From Brumimicrobium sp040882265 (lineage in GTDB: Bacteria > Bacteroidota > Bacteroidia > Flavobacteriales_D > Crocinitomicaceae): 15,186 nucleotides of DNA. The position numbers and the translations under genes were made by a program. The stretch is from NCBI GenBank assembly GCA_040882265.1, contig JBBEBO010000169.1:1-15186 (forward strand), given 5' to 3'. Positions within the stretch are counted from its first letter, which is position 1. Each line of letters opens with the position of its first letter. The notes beneath the pieces are model-generated. The model saw nothing but the letters and a program-made list of their open reading frames with translations, was not told the DNA's origin and ran no database searches. Shown here piece after piece: positions 6,440 to 14,316 of this stretch.

Positions 6440-7962
6440 GGTGTGGGCTTATTTTTAATGTTAAAAACAGCTTCATAATATTTTTCTGGGTGCATTAGTT
6501 CATTGCTTATACGTTCTGACAATATTTGGATATGTTCTGCGAAAAAACCATAGTATAAAGTTATGCAACTCAAAATGATTACAGGGATAACCATCGCTAC
6601 TTTTTCTTTTTTATTGAACTGATGGAAGTATTTAAGCTTATTCAAAGTGTCAATTTCGCTCGCATATTTTGAAAATACCTGATTCCAAATTTTAGCAATA
6701 ATGAAAAGTGTAATAAAACTGGCAAAAATAAATGCAATCAACAAAGAAATTTGCCCTGTTTGATAGCTTGCTCCAAACAAAGATATTTTAGGCCAAAAAC
6801 CAGACAAAGGTGGTATTCCAACTAATGCAAAGAGGGAAATAGCAAAGAGCATCGATAATTTCGGGTAATTATTCATTAATCCCCCCATTTTTTTAATGTC
6901 GTTATTACCAAAAATTCTAAAGGTAATTCCACCGATTAAAAATAAATTAGTTTTAACGATAATATCGTGAAACATATAGAAAACAGTACCAATAATGGCT
7001 AGTTCTGTAAATAAACTTAGTCCACCAATCATAAATCCGATATGGCAAATAATGAGGTATGAAAAGATACGAATCATATTTTTTTGAACGAGTGCTCCAA
7101 TTCCTCCAAATAAAATAGTTAATCCAGCTATTGATATAAACACCGTTTGGTTTATCCCACTAATTGGGAATATAAGTGTGAAAACACGGATCATAGCATA
7201 AACACCAACTTTAGTGAGTAATCCTCCAAATAGTGCGGAAACAGCTGCTGGCGGAGTGTGGTATGAAGCAGGTAACCAAAAATATAATGGGAAAACCCCT
7301 GCTTTAACTCCAAAACCGATAAAGAATATAATAGATATTGTTTCAATCAGTCCTTTATTCTCAATTGTTGGAATTATTTGAGATAATTCTGCCATATTTA
7401 AAGAGCCTGTAACTCCATACAACATTGCAATTGCTGTTAAAAAAACAATTGAAGCAAGCATGTTTAATGTGAAATACTTGACAGCACCTTCCACTTGTGC
7501 TTTCCTTCCGCCAATCGTCAACAAAACAAAAGATGAGATGATTATTACCTCAAACCAAACGTATAAATTAAAGATATCCCCTGTTAGGAAAGCGCCTGTT
7601 AAGCCCATGATTAAAAAGTGAAACATGGCATAATAGCCAAACTTAACACGTGAAGAAACCATGTTTGAGTTGGAGTATATTGAGACAGCAAACGCTACAA
7701 TATTAGTCAAGAGAACAAGTGTTACAGCAAAAGTGTCTGCTACAAGTGAGATGCCAAACGGAGCTTCCCAATTTCCAAGTTGAATGGATTGAATCCCGTT
7801 ATTCCAAACATTTACAAATAATATGACAGCTATTATTGCTCCAATACCGCTACCAATTATACTTGTCCATCTTTGTGAACCAGGTTTTCTCCAAAGGAAA
7901 AGAAGCAATACAGCTAATAAAGCTTGAAATAAAATTGGATATGTGATCAGTTGTGTGTTCAT
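6436..7962 (-). CDS. mrpD: Mrp antiporter subunit D (NuoN/NuoM-like)
   Basis: A 508-aa polytopic membrane protein of the proton-pumping antiporter family related to complex I subunits NuoL/M/N. About 14 helices are expected. Conserved charges are visible. Glu138 in VWFEVIIISSF corresponds to the essential Glu137 of Bacillus MrpD. Lys220 lies in the phrase VKAGVFPLYFWLPASYHTPP, and Lys251 follows in LTKVGVYAMIR. It probably forms one of the two ion-translocating channels, the other being in MrpA. Its ATG shares one base with the mrpC stop (TAATG). The length matches the family (about 490-510 aa). All expected charged residues are present, so function is likely intact. Confidence 0.97.
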   Translation of the reverse strand: MNTQLITYPILFQALLAVLLLFLWRKPGSQRWTSIIGSGIGAIIAVILFVNVWNNGIQSIQLGNWEAPFGISLVADTFAVTLVLLTNIVAFAVSIYSNSNMVSSRVKFGYYAMFHFLIMGLTGAFLTGDIFNLYVWFEVIIISSFVLLTIGGRKAQVEGAVKYFTLNMLASIVFLTAIAMLYGVTGSLNMAELSQIIPTIENKGLIETISIIFFIGFGVKAGVFPLYFWLPASYHTPPAAVSALFGGLLTKVGVYAMIRVFTLIFPISGINQTVFISIAGLTILFGGIGALVQKNMIRIFSYLIICHIGFMIGGLSLFTELAIIGTVFYMFHDIIVKTNLFLIGGITFRIFGNNDIKKMGGLMNNYPKLSMLFAISLFALVGIPPLSGFWPKISLFGASYQTGQISLLIAFIFASFITLFIIAKIWNQVFSKYASEIDTLNKLKYFHQFNKKEKVAMVIPVIILSCITLYYGFFAEHIQILSERISNELMHPEKYYEAVFNIKNKPTP

Positions 7963-8312
7963 TAAATTCTATCCGTTTCGTTCATAGCATCGATATCATC
8001 AGTTTTAAGAACTTTGTATGCTCGTTTTATAAGTACAATTGCAAAAGATTGAAGCCCAAAACTAATTACGATAGCTGTAAGGATTAGTGCTTGAGGAACA
8101 GGGTCAGCAAATAAACCTTCAATATGTTTGGCTTCTTCAGGTATTATTGGAGGACGCCCCTTTACTAAGCCTCCCATTAAAAAGATCAATAAGTTTACAC
8201 CGTTACCAAGTAAAACAATTCCTATAATTAACTTTACAAGACTTCTTCGTAGGATTAAATAAATTCCTGCGGCGTAAAGTATTCCCGTCATTATTGCTAG
8301 TAATATTTCCAT
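7962..8312 (-). CDS. mrpC: Mrp antiporter subunit C (NuoK-like)
   Basis: A 116-aa protein with three membrane helices, of the NuoK/MnhC family. Typical phrases are GIYLILRRSLVKLIIGIVLLGNGVN (about 16-40) and DPVPQALILTAIVISFG (about 70-86), the latter being the family signature. The start lies 1 nt after the mrpB stop, and the stop shares a base with the mrpD ATG. Length is normal. It contributes to the proton-path half of the complex with MrpA and MrpD. Confidence 0.96.
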   Translation of the reverse strand: MEILLAIMTGILYAAGIYLILRRSLVKLIIGIVLLGNGVNLLIFLMGGLVKGRPPIIPEEAKHIEGLFADPVPQALILTAIVISFGLQSFAIVLIKRAYKVLKTDDIDAMNETDRI

Positions 8313-8313
8313 A

Positions 8314-8727
8314 TTAAACTGACTCTGAAATTGTAAAAATTATTGTTAAACAAACGCCAACTACAACGAGGTAAACCCCTGTGTCGAAAAATAAAGCGCT
8401 TCCAATTTTCCCTATAACTGGAATCTCATTTGGATACCAAAGTCCAGTTAATAAAGGTAAATCGGCAAAAATCATTGGTGCTATAGCACTAAGTAATGCT
8501 AAACTTAACCCTATAGGGATTAAAAAACCTGGATGCATTCTCAAAAGAAAGCGTGTTTTTGTTAAACCGTTAGCAAAAGCGTATAGAACAAAGGCAATAG
8601 AAGCAATCAATCCTCCAATAAACCCTCCGCCTGGTAAATAATGACCACGAAGAAGTACAAATACTGAAAAAAGCAACAGTAAAGGCAGTAAATAATTTGA
8701 AGCTGAACTTAAAATAATACTTTTCAT
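8314..8727 (-). CDS. mrpB: Mrp antiporter subunit B
   Basis: A 137-aa membrane protein of the MnhB family (PF04039). The conserved loop RGHYLPGGGFIGGLIAS (about 27-43) is clear. About four helices are expected, and the C-terminal GVYLVVVGVCLTIIF segment is also typical. It is encoded separately from mrpA, with a 4-nt gap, as in Bacillus-type operons and unlike the fused PhaAB of some proteobacteria. The start ATG at 8727 is the first Met and gives the usual length. Confidence 0.96.
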   Translation of the reverse strand: MKSIILSSASNYLLPLLLLFSVFVLLRGHYLPGGGFIGGLIASIAFVLYAFANGLTKTRFLLRMHPGFLIPIGLSLALLSAIAPMIFADLPLLTGLWYPNEIPVIGKIGSALFFDTGVYLVVVGVCLTIIFTISESV

Positions 8728-8731
8728 AGTT

Positions 8732-11041
8732 CTATTTTTCGTGTTTCTTTAAATATAATTTTAATAATGCAAATACGCCAATAGCTGCAATAGACAAAAC
8801 AATAATTTCAATCATTGTATCAAACCCTCTAAAATCAACTAAAATTACATTTACAATGTTTTTTCCTTTCGCCAATGTATATGCATTTTCAGCGTAGTAA
8901 TCAGTAATATTTTTAATAGGTGTTTCATTCATGATTTCGACGATTATAAACGTCAAAAATGTCCCGAAAGCGGTTGCTATAATTCCATCTCTAATTCGGT
9001 TTGTTGGATTGGATAGTCTTAAATATTTTGGCAAACGATAAATAACTAAGACAAATAAGATTACCGTAAGTGTATCAATGGTAAACTGTGTCATTGCCAA
9101 ATCTGGTGCTCCATAAAAAACGAAAATAAAACACATTGCATAACCCACAATTCCAAGACCTGCTACTGCTGATAAACGTGATTTACTAAATACAGTAAAT
9201 AGGATAGCTAGAAACATAATAATACAAATAAAAATCTCATTCCAATCTAGGCTTTTTATATCTGCAACATTAAGGTAGACACGTGGAGTTAAAAATGTAT
9301 GAAGTCCTAAAACGACAGTTAAAAGTACAAGTAGAATCATCACATAACGCCTAAGATATCCATTTTGAAATAGTTGTGTAAGAAACAATGATAAACGTTC
9401 AAAAATAGTTGCTAATTTGATAAAAACATCTTTTGGTGCTAGAACATCAAATTTGCTTATAAAGCTTTCTTTTTTATGGTTTGACTTCCAAAGAAAATAG
9501 AGTAGGAGTCCTGCTCCAATTGTAATTAAACTTAACAAGAATATAAAGTTAAACCCATGCCATAACTTTAAATGTGTTGCGCTTTCATTTGTTAAGTCCT
9601 GTGTGACATGATTACTGAAAAGCCCGCCAATCAATTCTGGGAAAAGTCCGAAAATGATGCCTAATACAGCTAATAACAACGGTGGAGCCCACAAAGTAAA
9701 ATGTGGTCTTGTTGTTTCCGATAAATTTTCGGGAAGTTTGCCTGAAAAAGGTTTTAGTCCAACAAGAAATCCAGCACAAACCATAAGTATATTTGTAACT
9801 ACTGCAACCGAAGTCAGTAAAGCAACATTCCATCCGCCGTGGAGGGTTGACTCATAAATCAAGTCTTTACCTATAAACCCAACACTTGGTGGGATACCAG
9901 CACTAGAAATCGCTGCTAATAAACCTGCGATGGCCAATGGGAGCATAAACTTTCTCAATCCCCCAAGTTCTGTTATATCTCTGGTTCCAGCACTGTGGTC
10001 AATTGTACCGGTAACTAAGAATAAAGTAGCTTTATAAAGTGCGTGAACAATAATAAAAATCACAACTGCGGAAATAGCGCTTGGTGTGCCAATACCGATA
10101 AGAAAGACCATTATTCCCAAAGCTCCAATTGTTGAGTAAGCAAGAATACCTTTTAAATCAGTTCTAAAAAGTATATGAAAGCCAGCATAAAGCATCGTAA
10201 CGGCTCCAAACGTGATTAAAATTGGTCCGAAATATTCATTCAACTCAAAATGTGGTGAAAAACGAAGTAGCAAATATACTCCAGCTTTCACCATTGTTGC
10301 AGAATGTAAATAAGTTGATACTGGAGTGGGGGCTTTCATAGCTCCTGGTAGCCAAAAATGGAAGGGGAACTGTGCAGATTTCGTGAAAGCTGCAATGAGT
10401 AAAAAAACGAGTAAATACATGCTCATCTCCCCCTGACTAAAAGCCTCGGGACTTAAAAGCATTTCTGAAATGGTTAAAGTTCCAGTCAAATGACTCGCTA
10501 ATACAGCAAAGGCTAAAAGAGCCAAGCCACCAAACCCTGTAACTGAAAGCGCAATGATCGCCGAATTGCGTGAACTTTTGTCCGTGTTTTTAAAGCTAAT
10601 AAGAAAATACGAGCTTATACTTGTTAGCTCCCAAAATATAAAAAGCCCTAGCAAGTTGTTAGATGTGACCAGCCCCAACATGGAACCCATAAATACGCTT
10701 AAATAAATATAAAACCTTAAGAGCTTGTCGTTCCCTTTTAGATATTCTTTACTGTAGAAAAATACGAGCGTCCCGATTCCAGTTATTAATAATGTAAATA
10801 ATAAAGCCAATCCATCCATTTGGAAATCTAGATTGACTCCAAGCGAAGGAACCCATTCAGTGGAAAAGCGAATTATTTCACCGTTTGAAATGTCTGGAAT
10901 AAATTGTGCGAAATAGATAAAAAGTGAAAGGGGCAACAATGATGCAAACCATGTAAAACGCTCAAATTTAAGTTGACCTATAAAAAAAAGTATCAACGCA
11001 AAAATAAAACTAGAAACTATGGCGAATAATATTGTTGACAT
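8732..11041 (-). CDS. mrpA: Mrp antiporter subunit A (NuoL-like, with C-terminal MbhD/E-type domain)
   Basis: The largest Mrp subunit. With the ATG at 11041 it has 769 aa, close to the ~800 aa of Bacillus MrpA. The frame also opens three codons earlier with a TTG at 11050, which I consider less likely. The N-terminal two thirds is a NuoL-like antiporter module. Glu138 lies in FIFWELTSISSYF, and Lys221 and His228 lie in FTKSAQFPFHFWLPGAMKAP. Lys252 follows in SATMVKAGVYLL. These match the ion-channel residues known from Bacillus MrpA. The C-terminal part contains YGAPDLAMTQFTIDTLTVI, the DUF4040/MbhD-type signature, and a terminal helical MbhE-like segment. It is the first gene of the operon and is divergent from the phosphoesterase gene across a 221-bp spacer. 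A TATTTTTG sequence (11048-11055, - strand) resembles the -7 element but lies too close to the ATG to be convincing. Confidence 0.97.
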   Translation of the reverse strand: MSTILFAIVSSFIFALILFFIGQLKFERFTWFASLLPLSLFIYFAQFIPDISNGEIIRFSTEWVPSLGVNLDFQMDGLALLFTLLITGIGTLVFFYSKEYLKGNDKLLRFYIYLSVFMGSMLGLVTSNNLLGLFIFWELTSISSYFLISFKNTDKSSRNSAIIALSVTGFGGLALLAFAVLASHLTGTLTISEMLLSPEAFSQGEMSMYLLVFLLIAAFTKSAQFPFHFWLPGAMKAPTPVSTYLHSATMVKAGVYLLLRFSPHFELNEYFGPILITFGAVTMLYAGFHILFRTDLKGILAYSTIGALGIMVFLIGIGTPSAISAVVIFIIVHALYKATLFLVTGTIDHSAGTRDITELGGLRKFMLPLAIAGLLAAISSAGIPPSVGFIGKDLIYESTLHGGWNVALLTSVAVVTNILMVCAGFLVGLKPFSGKLPENLSETTRPHFTLWAPPLLLAVLGIIFGLFPELIGGLFSNHVTQDLTNESATHLKLWHGFNFIFLLSLITIGAGLLLYFLWKSNHKKESFISKFDVLAPKDVFIKLATIFERLSLFLTQLFQNGYLRRYVMILLVLLTVVLGLHTFLTPRVYLNVADIKSLDWNEIFICIIMFLAILFTVFSKSRLSAVAGLGIVGYAMCFIFVFYGAPDLAMTQFTIDTLTVILFVLVIYRLPKYLRLSNPTNRIRDGIIATAFGTFLTFIIVEIMNETPIKNITDYYAENAYTLAKGKNIVNVILVDFRGFDTMIEIIVLSIAAIGVFALLKLYLKKHEK

Positions 11042-11218
11042 ATTTAGCAAAAATAGTAGCTTTTCTTATAATAGCTATGATTCTTTGATTTGTTTTAACT
11101 CATTTTAAGACAAAAGTTGAAAATAGGTCGAATAATATAATTGAAATTGAATTTTACCGCTTTGTGCATAAGGTTACTCTAAGTCAGATACATTTTACGG
11201 GTGATAATTTGCGGAATC

Positions 11219-11236
11219 ATGCTATTTTAGCATTTT
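11219..11236 (+). promoter_or_regulatory. Hairpin in the mrpA / phosphoesterase divergent spacer
   Basis: ATGCTA (11219-11224) and TAGCAT (11228-11233) form a perfect 6-bp stem with a TTT loop, followed by TTTT, 26 nt before the ATG at 11263. It could be a leader hairpin, a weak attenuator or an operator-like palindrome; the sequence alone does not decide. No clear TTG/TAnnTTTG promoter was found in the spacer (11042-11262) in either direction. Confidence 0.35.
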
Positions 11237-11262
11237 AATTATTTAAATTTTTAGTTTGGTTT

Positions 11263-11778
11263 ATGAAAATAGGACTTATGTCTGATACTCACGGATATTT
11301 AGATCCTGCAGTTAAAAATTATTTTTCTGCAGTAGATGAAATCTGGCACGCTGGAGATATTGGAAGTATAAATGTCTTAAATGAATTAAAATCATTCAAA
11401 CCTTGTGTTGCAGTTTTTGGGAATATTGATCATGGAGAAATCATTCAGCAAACAAATGAATTTGAACGATTTAAAAGAGAAGGAGTAGAGGTTTTAATGA
11501 CACATATTGCAGGTAAACCTGGGAAATATTCAAAACCGATTTACGAAGAATTATCACAAAATGGAGCTCCAAAACTATTTGTATGTGGTCATTCACATAT
11601 TTTGTTGGTAAAAATGGACAAAAGATTTAATATGTTATGGATGAATCCTGGAGCTTGTGGTAATCATGGGTTTCATAAAATAAAAACCTTACTGCGTTTT
11701 GAAATTAATAAAGGAAAGATTGAGCATCTCGAAGTAATTGAAATAGGTGAACGAGGAAGTACGCTAAAAACATCATAA
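11263..11778 (+). CDS. YfcE/MJ0936-family metallophosphoesterase
   Basis: A 171-aa cytosolic calcineurin-like phosphodiesterase. The two-metal site is complete: Asp8 and His10 (SDTHG), Asp32 (HAGDI), Asn54 (FGNID), His81 (MTHIAG), and His110 and His112 (CGHSH). The size and motif spacing are those of the YfcE/MJ0936/YsnB group, whose tested members hydrolyse model phosphodiesters and whose natural substrate is generally unclear. It starts a + strand run with porQ, 43 nt downstream, and may share its transcript. It is preceded by a small hairpin and is divergent from mrpA. The family assignment is firm; the physiological substrate cannot be inferred. Confidence 0.93.
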   Translation: MKIGLMSDTHGYLDPAVKNYFSAVDEIWHAGDIGSINVLNELKSFKPCVAVFGNIDHGEIIQQTNEFERFKREGVEVLMTHIAGKPGKYSKPIYEELSQNGAPKLFVCGHSHILLVKMDKRFNMLWMNPGACGNHGFHKIKTLLRFEINKGKIEHLEVIEIGERGSTLKTS

Positions 11779-11821
11779 TTAAAAACAATTTTTTATAAAT
11801 TCACACGTTTTTCTATTATTC

Positions 11822-12865
11822 ATGAAAATAATTGCAGTAACACTATTTGTACTTTCTCCATTTCTGCTTCTTGCTCAAACTGGAGGTGTTAATGTATTTC
11901 CATTTCTAGACTTAGGATATAATGCGCGCGCAGTAGCTTTAGGCCGTGAGTTTATAACGGCTTATGATGATGATATCAATATGGGCGTTCTAAATCCTGC
12001 ATCACTGAATGAAGAAATGCATCACTCCATTGGATTCAACCATGCTTTGCATGCTGGTGGCATTAATCACGGTCAGTTGGCTTATGGAAGACACTTTGAT
12101 GGAATTGGTACTGGAGCAGCACATTTGCGTTATGTTGCTTACGGCGAAATGGATCGAATGGATGTCAATGGTGAAAAAATAGGAACATTTTCTGCTGGAG
12201 ATTTTATCTTAGGTGCTAGTTTAGGTAAAAAATTAAACCCTAGAATTTCAATTGGCGCTTCACTAAACCTTATTTGGTCTCAGCTGGAATCGTATAGTTC
12301 CTTTGGTTTATCATTAGACTTAGCAGGAATGTACGAAAGTGAAAATGAAAGAACAACGGTTACAGCAATTGTAAAAAATGCTGGTTTTCAACTGTCAACT
12401 TATACAAAAACGGAAGAAAATAATAGAGCTCCTTTACCAATTCAACCAATGTTGGGGATTTCTCATAGGTTGCAACACGCACCATTTAGGTTTTCAGTAG
12501 TTGCACATAACCTCAATCAATGGGATTTAACTTACAATGATCCTACACTAGAACCAACTGTTGATCCACTTACTGGAGAAGAGATTCCTGTTCCTGAAGC
12601 TGGTTTTGGTGAGAAATTAGGACGTCATTTTATTTTTCAATTGGAAGTTTTAGGTGGCGATGTCTTAAGAATTCGAGGTGCTTTTGACTATAACCAACGC
12701 AGACAATTTTTAGTTGAAAATCGCCCTGGTATGGGAGGTTTTTCGTTTGGTGTTGGACTTAATTTTAAAAGATTTTCAGTTGATTACGGTTTAAAAGTCT
12801 TCTCCAGCGCTGGTTTTAATAATTTACTTACGTTGCGTACTGATTTTGACAAATGGAAGAAGTGA
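11822..12865 (+). CDS. porQ: Type IX secretion system protein PorQ
   Basis: A 347-aa outer-membrane protein. A signal peptide (1-19) ends LLLAQ, with probable cleavage before Thr20. The mature start GGVNVFPFLDLGYNARAVALG and the following DDDINMGVLNPASLN are characteristic of PorQ, a PorV/FadL-related beta-barrel. The rest alternates amphipathic strands with glycine-rich turns and ends in a strand-like LLTLRTDFDKWKK. PorQ interacts with PorZ in the attachment complex that anchors T9SS cargo such as proteases, adhesins and gliding factors at the cell surface. No other T9SS gene lies in the window, as is usual because por genes are scattered. In several Bacteroidota I recall porQ close to lon and cmk; here the mrp operon and a phosphoesterase gene separate lon from porQ. 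Confidence 0.88.
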   Translation: MKIIAVTLFVLSPFLLLAQTGGVNVFPFLDLGYNARAVALGREFITAYDDDINMGVLNPASLNEEMHHSIGFNHALHAGGINHGQLAYGRHFDGIGTGAAHLRYVAYGEMDRMDVNGEKIGTFSAGDFILGASLGKKLNPRISIGASLNLIWSQLESYSSFGLSLDLAGMYESENERTTVTAIVKNAGFQLSTYTKTEENNRAPLPIQPMLGISHRLQHAPFRFSVVAHNLNQWDLTYNDPTLEPTVDPLTGEEIPVPEAGFGEKLGRHFIFQLEVLGGDVLRIRGAFDYNQRRQFLVENRPGMGGFSFGVGLNFKRFSVDYGLKVFSSAGFNNLLTLRTDFDKWKK

Positions 12866-13033
12866 GTGGAATCACTGAATTTTACAAAGCTCTTCAAAAT
12901 TGCATGAAGACAATATCCCAATTAATTTAAATGCACTTTTCCCAGTTCGTAATTTGTAATATCAATTATGAGAAATTATTTTTGAACGAAACTTAGATGT
13001 CTTTGTTCTAATTAATATAAAAATGAAATAACG

Positions 13034-13738
13034 ATGAATATAAAAAACAGTATAGCATTAGTCACAGGAGGAAACTCAGGATTAGGAAAAGCAACAGCAA
13101 AATTATTAATTCAAAAAGGAGCGAAAGTAATTATTACAGGACGCGACAAAGTCAAAACAGAGAAAGTAGCCAGTGCAATTGGCGCAACGCCTTTCCATTG
13201 CGATGTCAAAGACGATCAACAGATCAATGATATGTACGCTTTTATCAGTAAAGAATTCGGTCAATTAGATATCTTAATCAATAACGCTGGAATAGGTCAA
13301 CGCATGGAATTAGGTGAAATCACCAGAGAAAAAATGCGAGAAGTGTACGAAGTGAATGTACTCGGTGCAACAATGGTAGCTAAAGGAGCACTTCCATTTT
13401 TCCTCAAGCAAAAATCAGGAAACATTGTAAATATTGCTTCAACAGCATCACTGAAAGGATATCCAACAGGAAGTATTTACGCGTCTTCAAAATTTGCACT
13501 TCGTGGTTTGACACAATGTTGGCAAGGAGAACTCCGAAAAGACAACATCAGAGTGATTCAAGTAAACCCAAGTGAGGTGCCAACAGCATTTGGAGATGAA
13601 GACAATCGCGAAGAACGTCCATTGGAACAAAATAAACTTACCCCAGAGGAAATTGCACATACGATTGTAAGTACACTAGAAATGGATAATCGTGGGTATA
13701 TTCCAGAGGTTACTGTTCATGCGACTAATCCGTTTTAG
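13034..13738 (+). CDS. Short-chain dehydrogenase/reductase (classical SDR)
   Basis: A 234-aa NAD(P)-dependent oxidoreductase. The Rossmann motif TGGNSGLG (11-18) is followed by Gly36-Arg37, which favours NADP(H). Asp57-Val58 contact the adenine, and the NNAG motif is at 83-86. The catalytic tetrad is complete: Asn108, Ser136, Tyr149 and Lys153 (YASSK). After the core the usual PG motif is replaced by NPSEVPTAF (about 183-191), as in some FabG-like reductases of Bacteroidota. The substrate cannot be predicted; a 3-oxoacyl or other carbonyl reductase is the closest general description. It sits alone, 168 nt after porQ. Its stop codon (TAG, 13736-13738) directly abuts the repeat array, whose first inverted-repeat arm begins with the G of the stop. 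Confidence 0.93.
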   Translation: MNIKNSIALVTGGNSGLGKATAKLLIQKGAKVIITGRDKVKTEKVASAIGATPFHCDVKDDQQINDMYAFISKEFGQLDILINNAGIGQRMELGEITREKMREVYEVNVLGATMVAKGALPFFLKQKSGNIVNIASTASLKGYPTGSIYASSKFALRGLTQCWQGELRKDNIRVIQVNPSEVPTAFGDEDNREERPLEQNKLTPEEIAHTIVSTLEMDNRGYIPEVTVHATNPF

Positions 13739-14313
13739 AACCGCAGAATGCGGAGTACGGAACCGCAGATTTAAGAAGTGGCGCGTTCAACATTCACAAA
13801 TCCATATTCGATATTCTGCGGTTCCATTCTGGGCTTGTGCACATTTTCAACCGCAGAATACGGAGTACGGAACCGCACCTGTGATTGCCGAAGCGTGATT
13901 AGATTTGAGAAGTGGTGCGTTCAACATTCACAAATCCATATTCGATACTCTACGGTTCCACTCTAGGTTTGTGTGTAGTTTGAACCGCAGAATACTGAAT
14001 ACGGAACCGCAGATTTTAGAAGTTGCGAGTTCGACATTCGTTAATCCATATTCGATATTCTGCGGTTCCATTCTGGGCTTGTGCACATTTTCAACCGCAG
14101 AATACGGAGTACGGAACCGCACCTGTGATTGCCGAAGCGTGATTAGATTTGAGAAGTGGTGCGTTCAACATTCACAAATCCATATTCGATACTCTACGGT
14201 TCCACTCTAGGTTTGTGTGTAGTTTGAACCGCAGAATACTGAATACGGAACCGCAGATTTTAGAAGTTGCGAGTTCGACATTCGTTAATCCATATTCAAT
14301 ATTCTGCGGTTCC
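13738..14313. repeat. Five-unit palindromic tandem array between convergent genes
   Basis: A non-coding array of five related units whose ACCGCAG starts lie at 13740, 13850, 13984, 14094 and 14228. Unit lengths alternate 110, 134, 110 and 134 bp, and the last unit is cut after about 86 bp. The long units differ from the short ones by an exact 24-bp insertion (13877-13900 and 14121-14144) containing two GTGATT copies. Each short-type unit begins with GAACCGCAGAAT and contains its inverse ATTCTGCGGTTC (for example 13738-13749 / 13813-13824). The unit junctions form 12-bp hairpins with 25-nt loops (13812-13823 / 13849-13860). The array fills the gap exactly between the stop of the SDR gene and the stop of the convergent membrane-protein gene. 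It may act as a bidirectional terminator or mRNA-end structure, or be a REP-like repeat family. Open frames inside it are repeats read as protein and are not credible genes. Confidence 0.93.
13799..14297. repeat. 244-bp higher-order tandem duplication
   Basis: Within the array, 13799-14053 recurs at 14043-14297 without a mismatch that I can see. The first difference is G14054 versus A14298, after which identity resumes to 14313. One long unit plus one short unit was therefore duplicated as a block of 244 bp. Near identity implies a recent duplication or ongoing homogenisation, and copy number may differ between strains. Confidence 0.92.
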
Positions 14314-14316
14314 TTT

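Noticed and set aside
8381..9857. Plus-strand and alternate-frame open frames within mrpA and mrpB
   Set aside because: They are antisense or out of frame to highly conserved membrane subunits and show no protein features of their own.
11048..11055. TATTTTTG as the -7 promoter element of mrpA
   Set aside because: It matches TAnnTTTG, but it lies only about 6 nt from the ATG and has no TTG at the proper distance upstream.
12891..12910. TCTTCA / TGAAGA hairpin after porQ
   Set aside because: The 6-bp stem has an 8-nt loop and no following T tract, so it is too weak to call a terminator.
13738..14313. CRISPR array
   Set aside because: Repeats are 110-134 bp, the intervening sequences are themselves repeated, and no cas gene is present.
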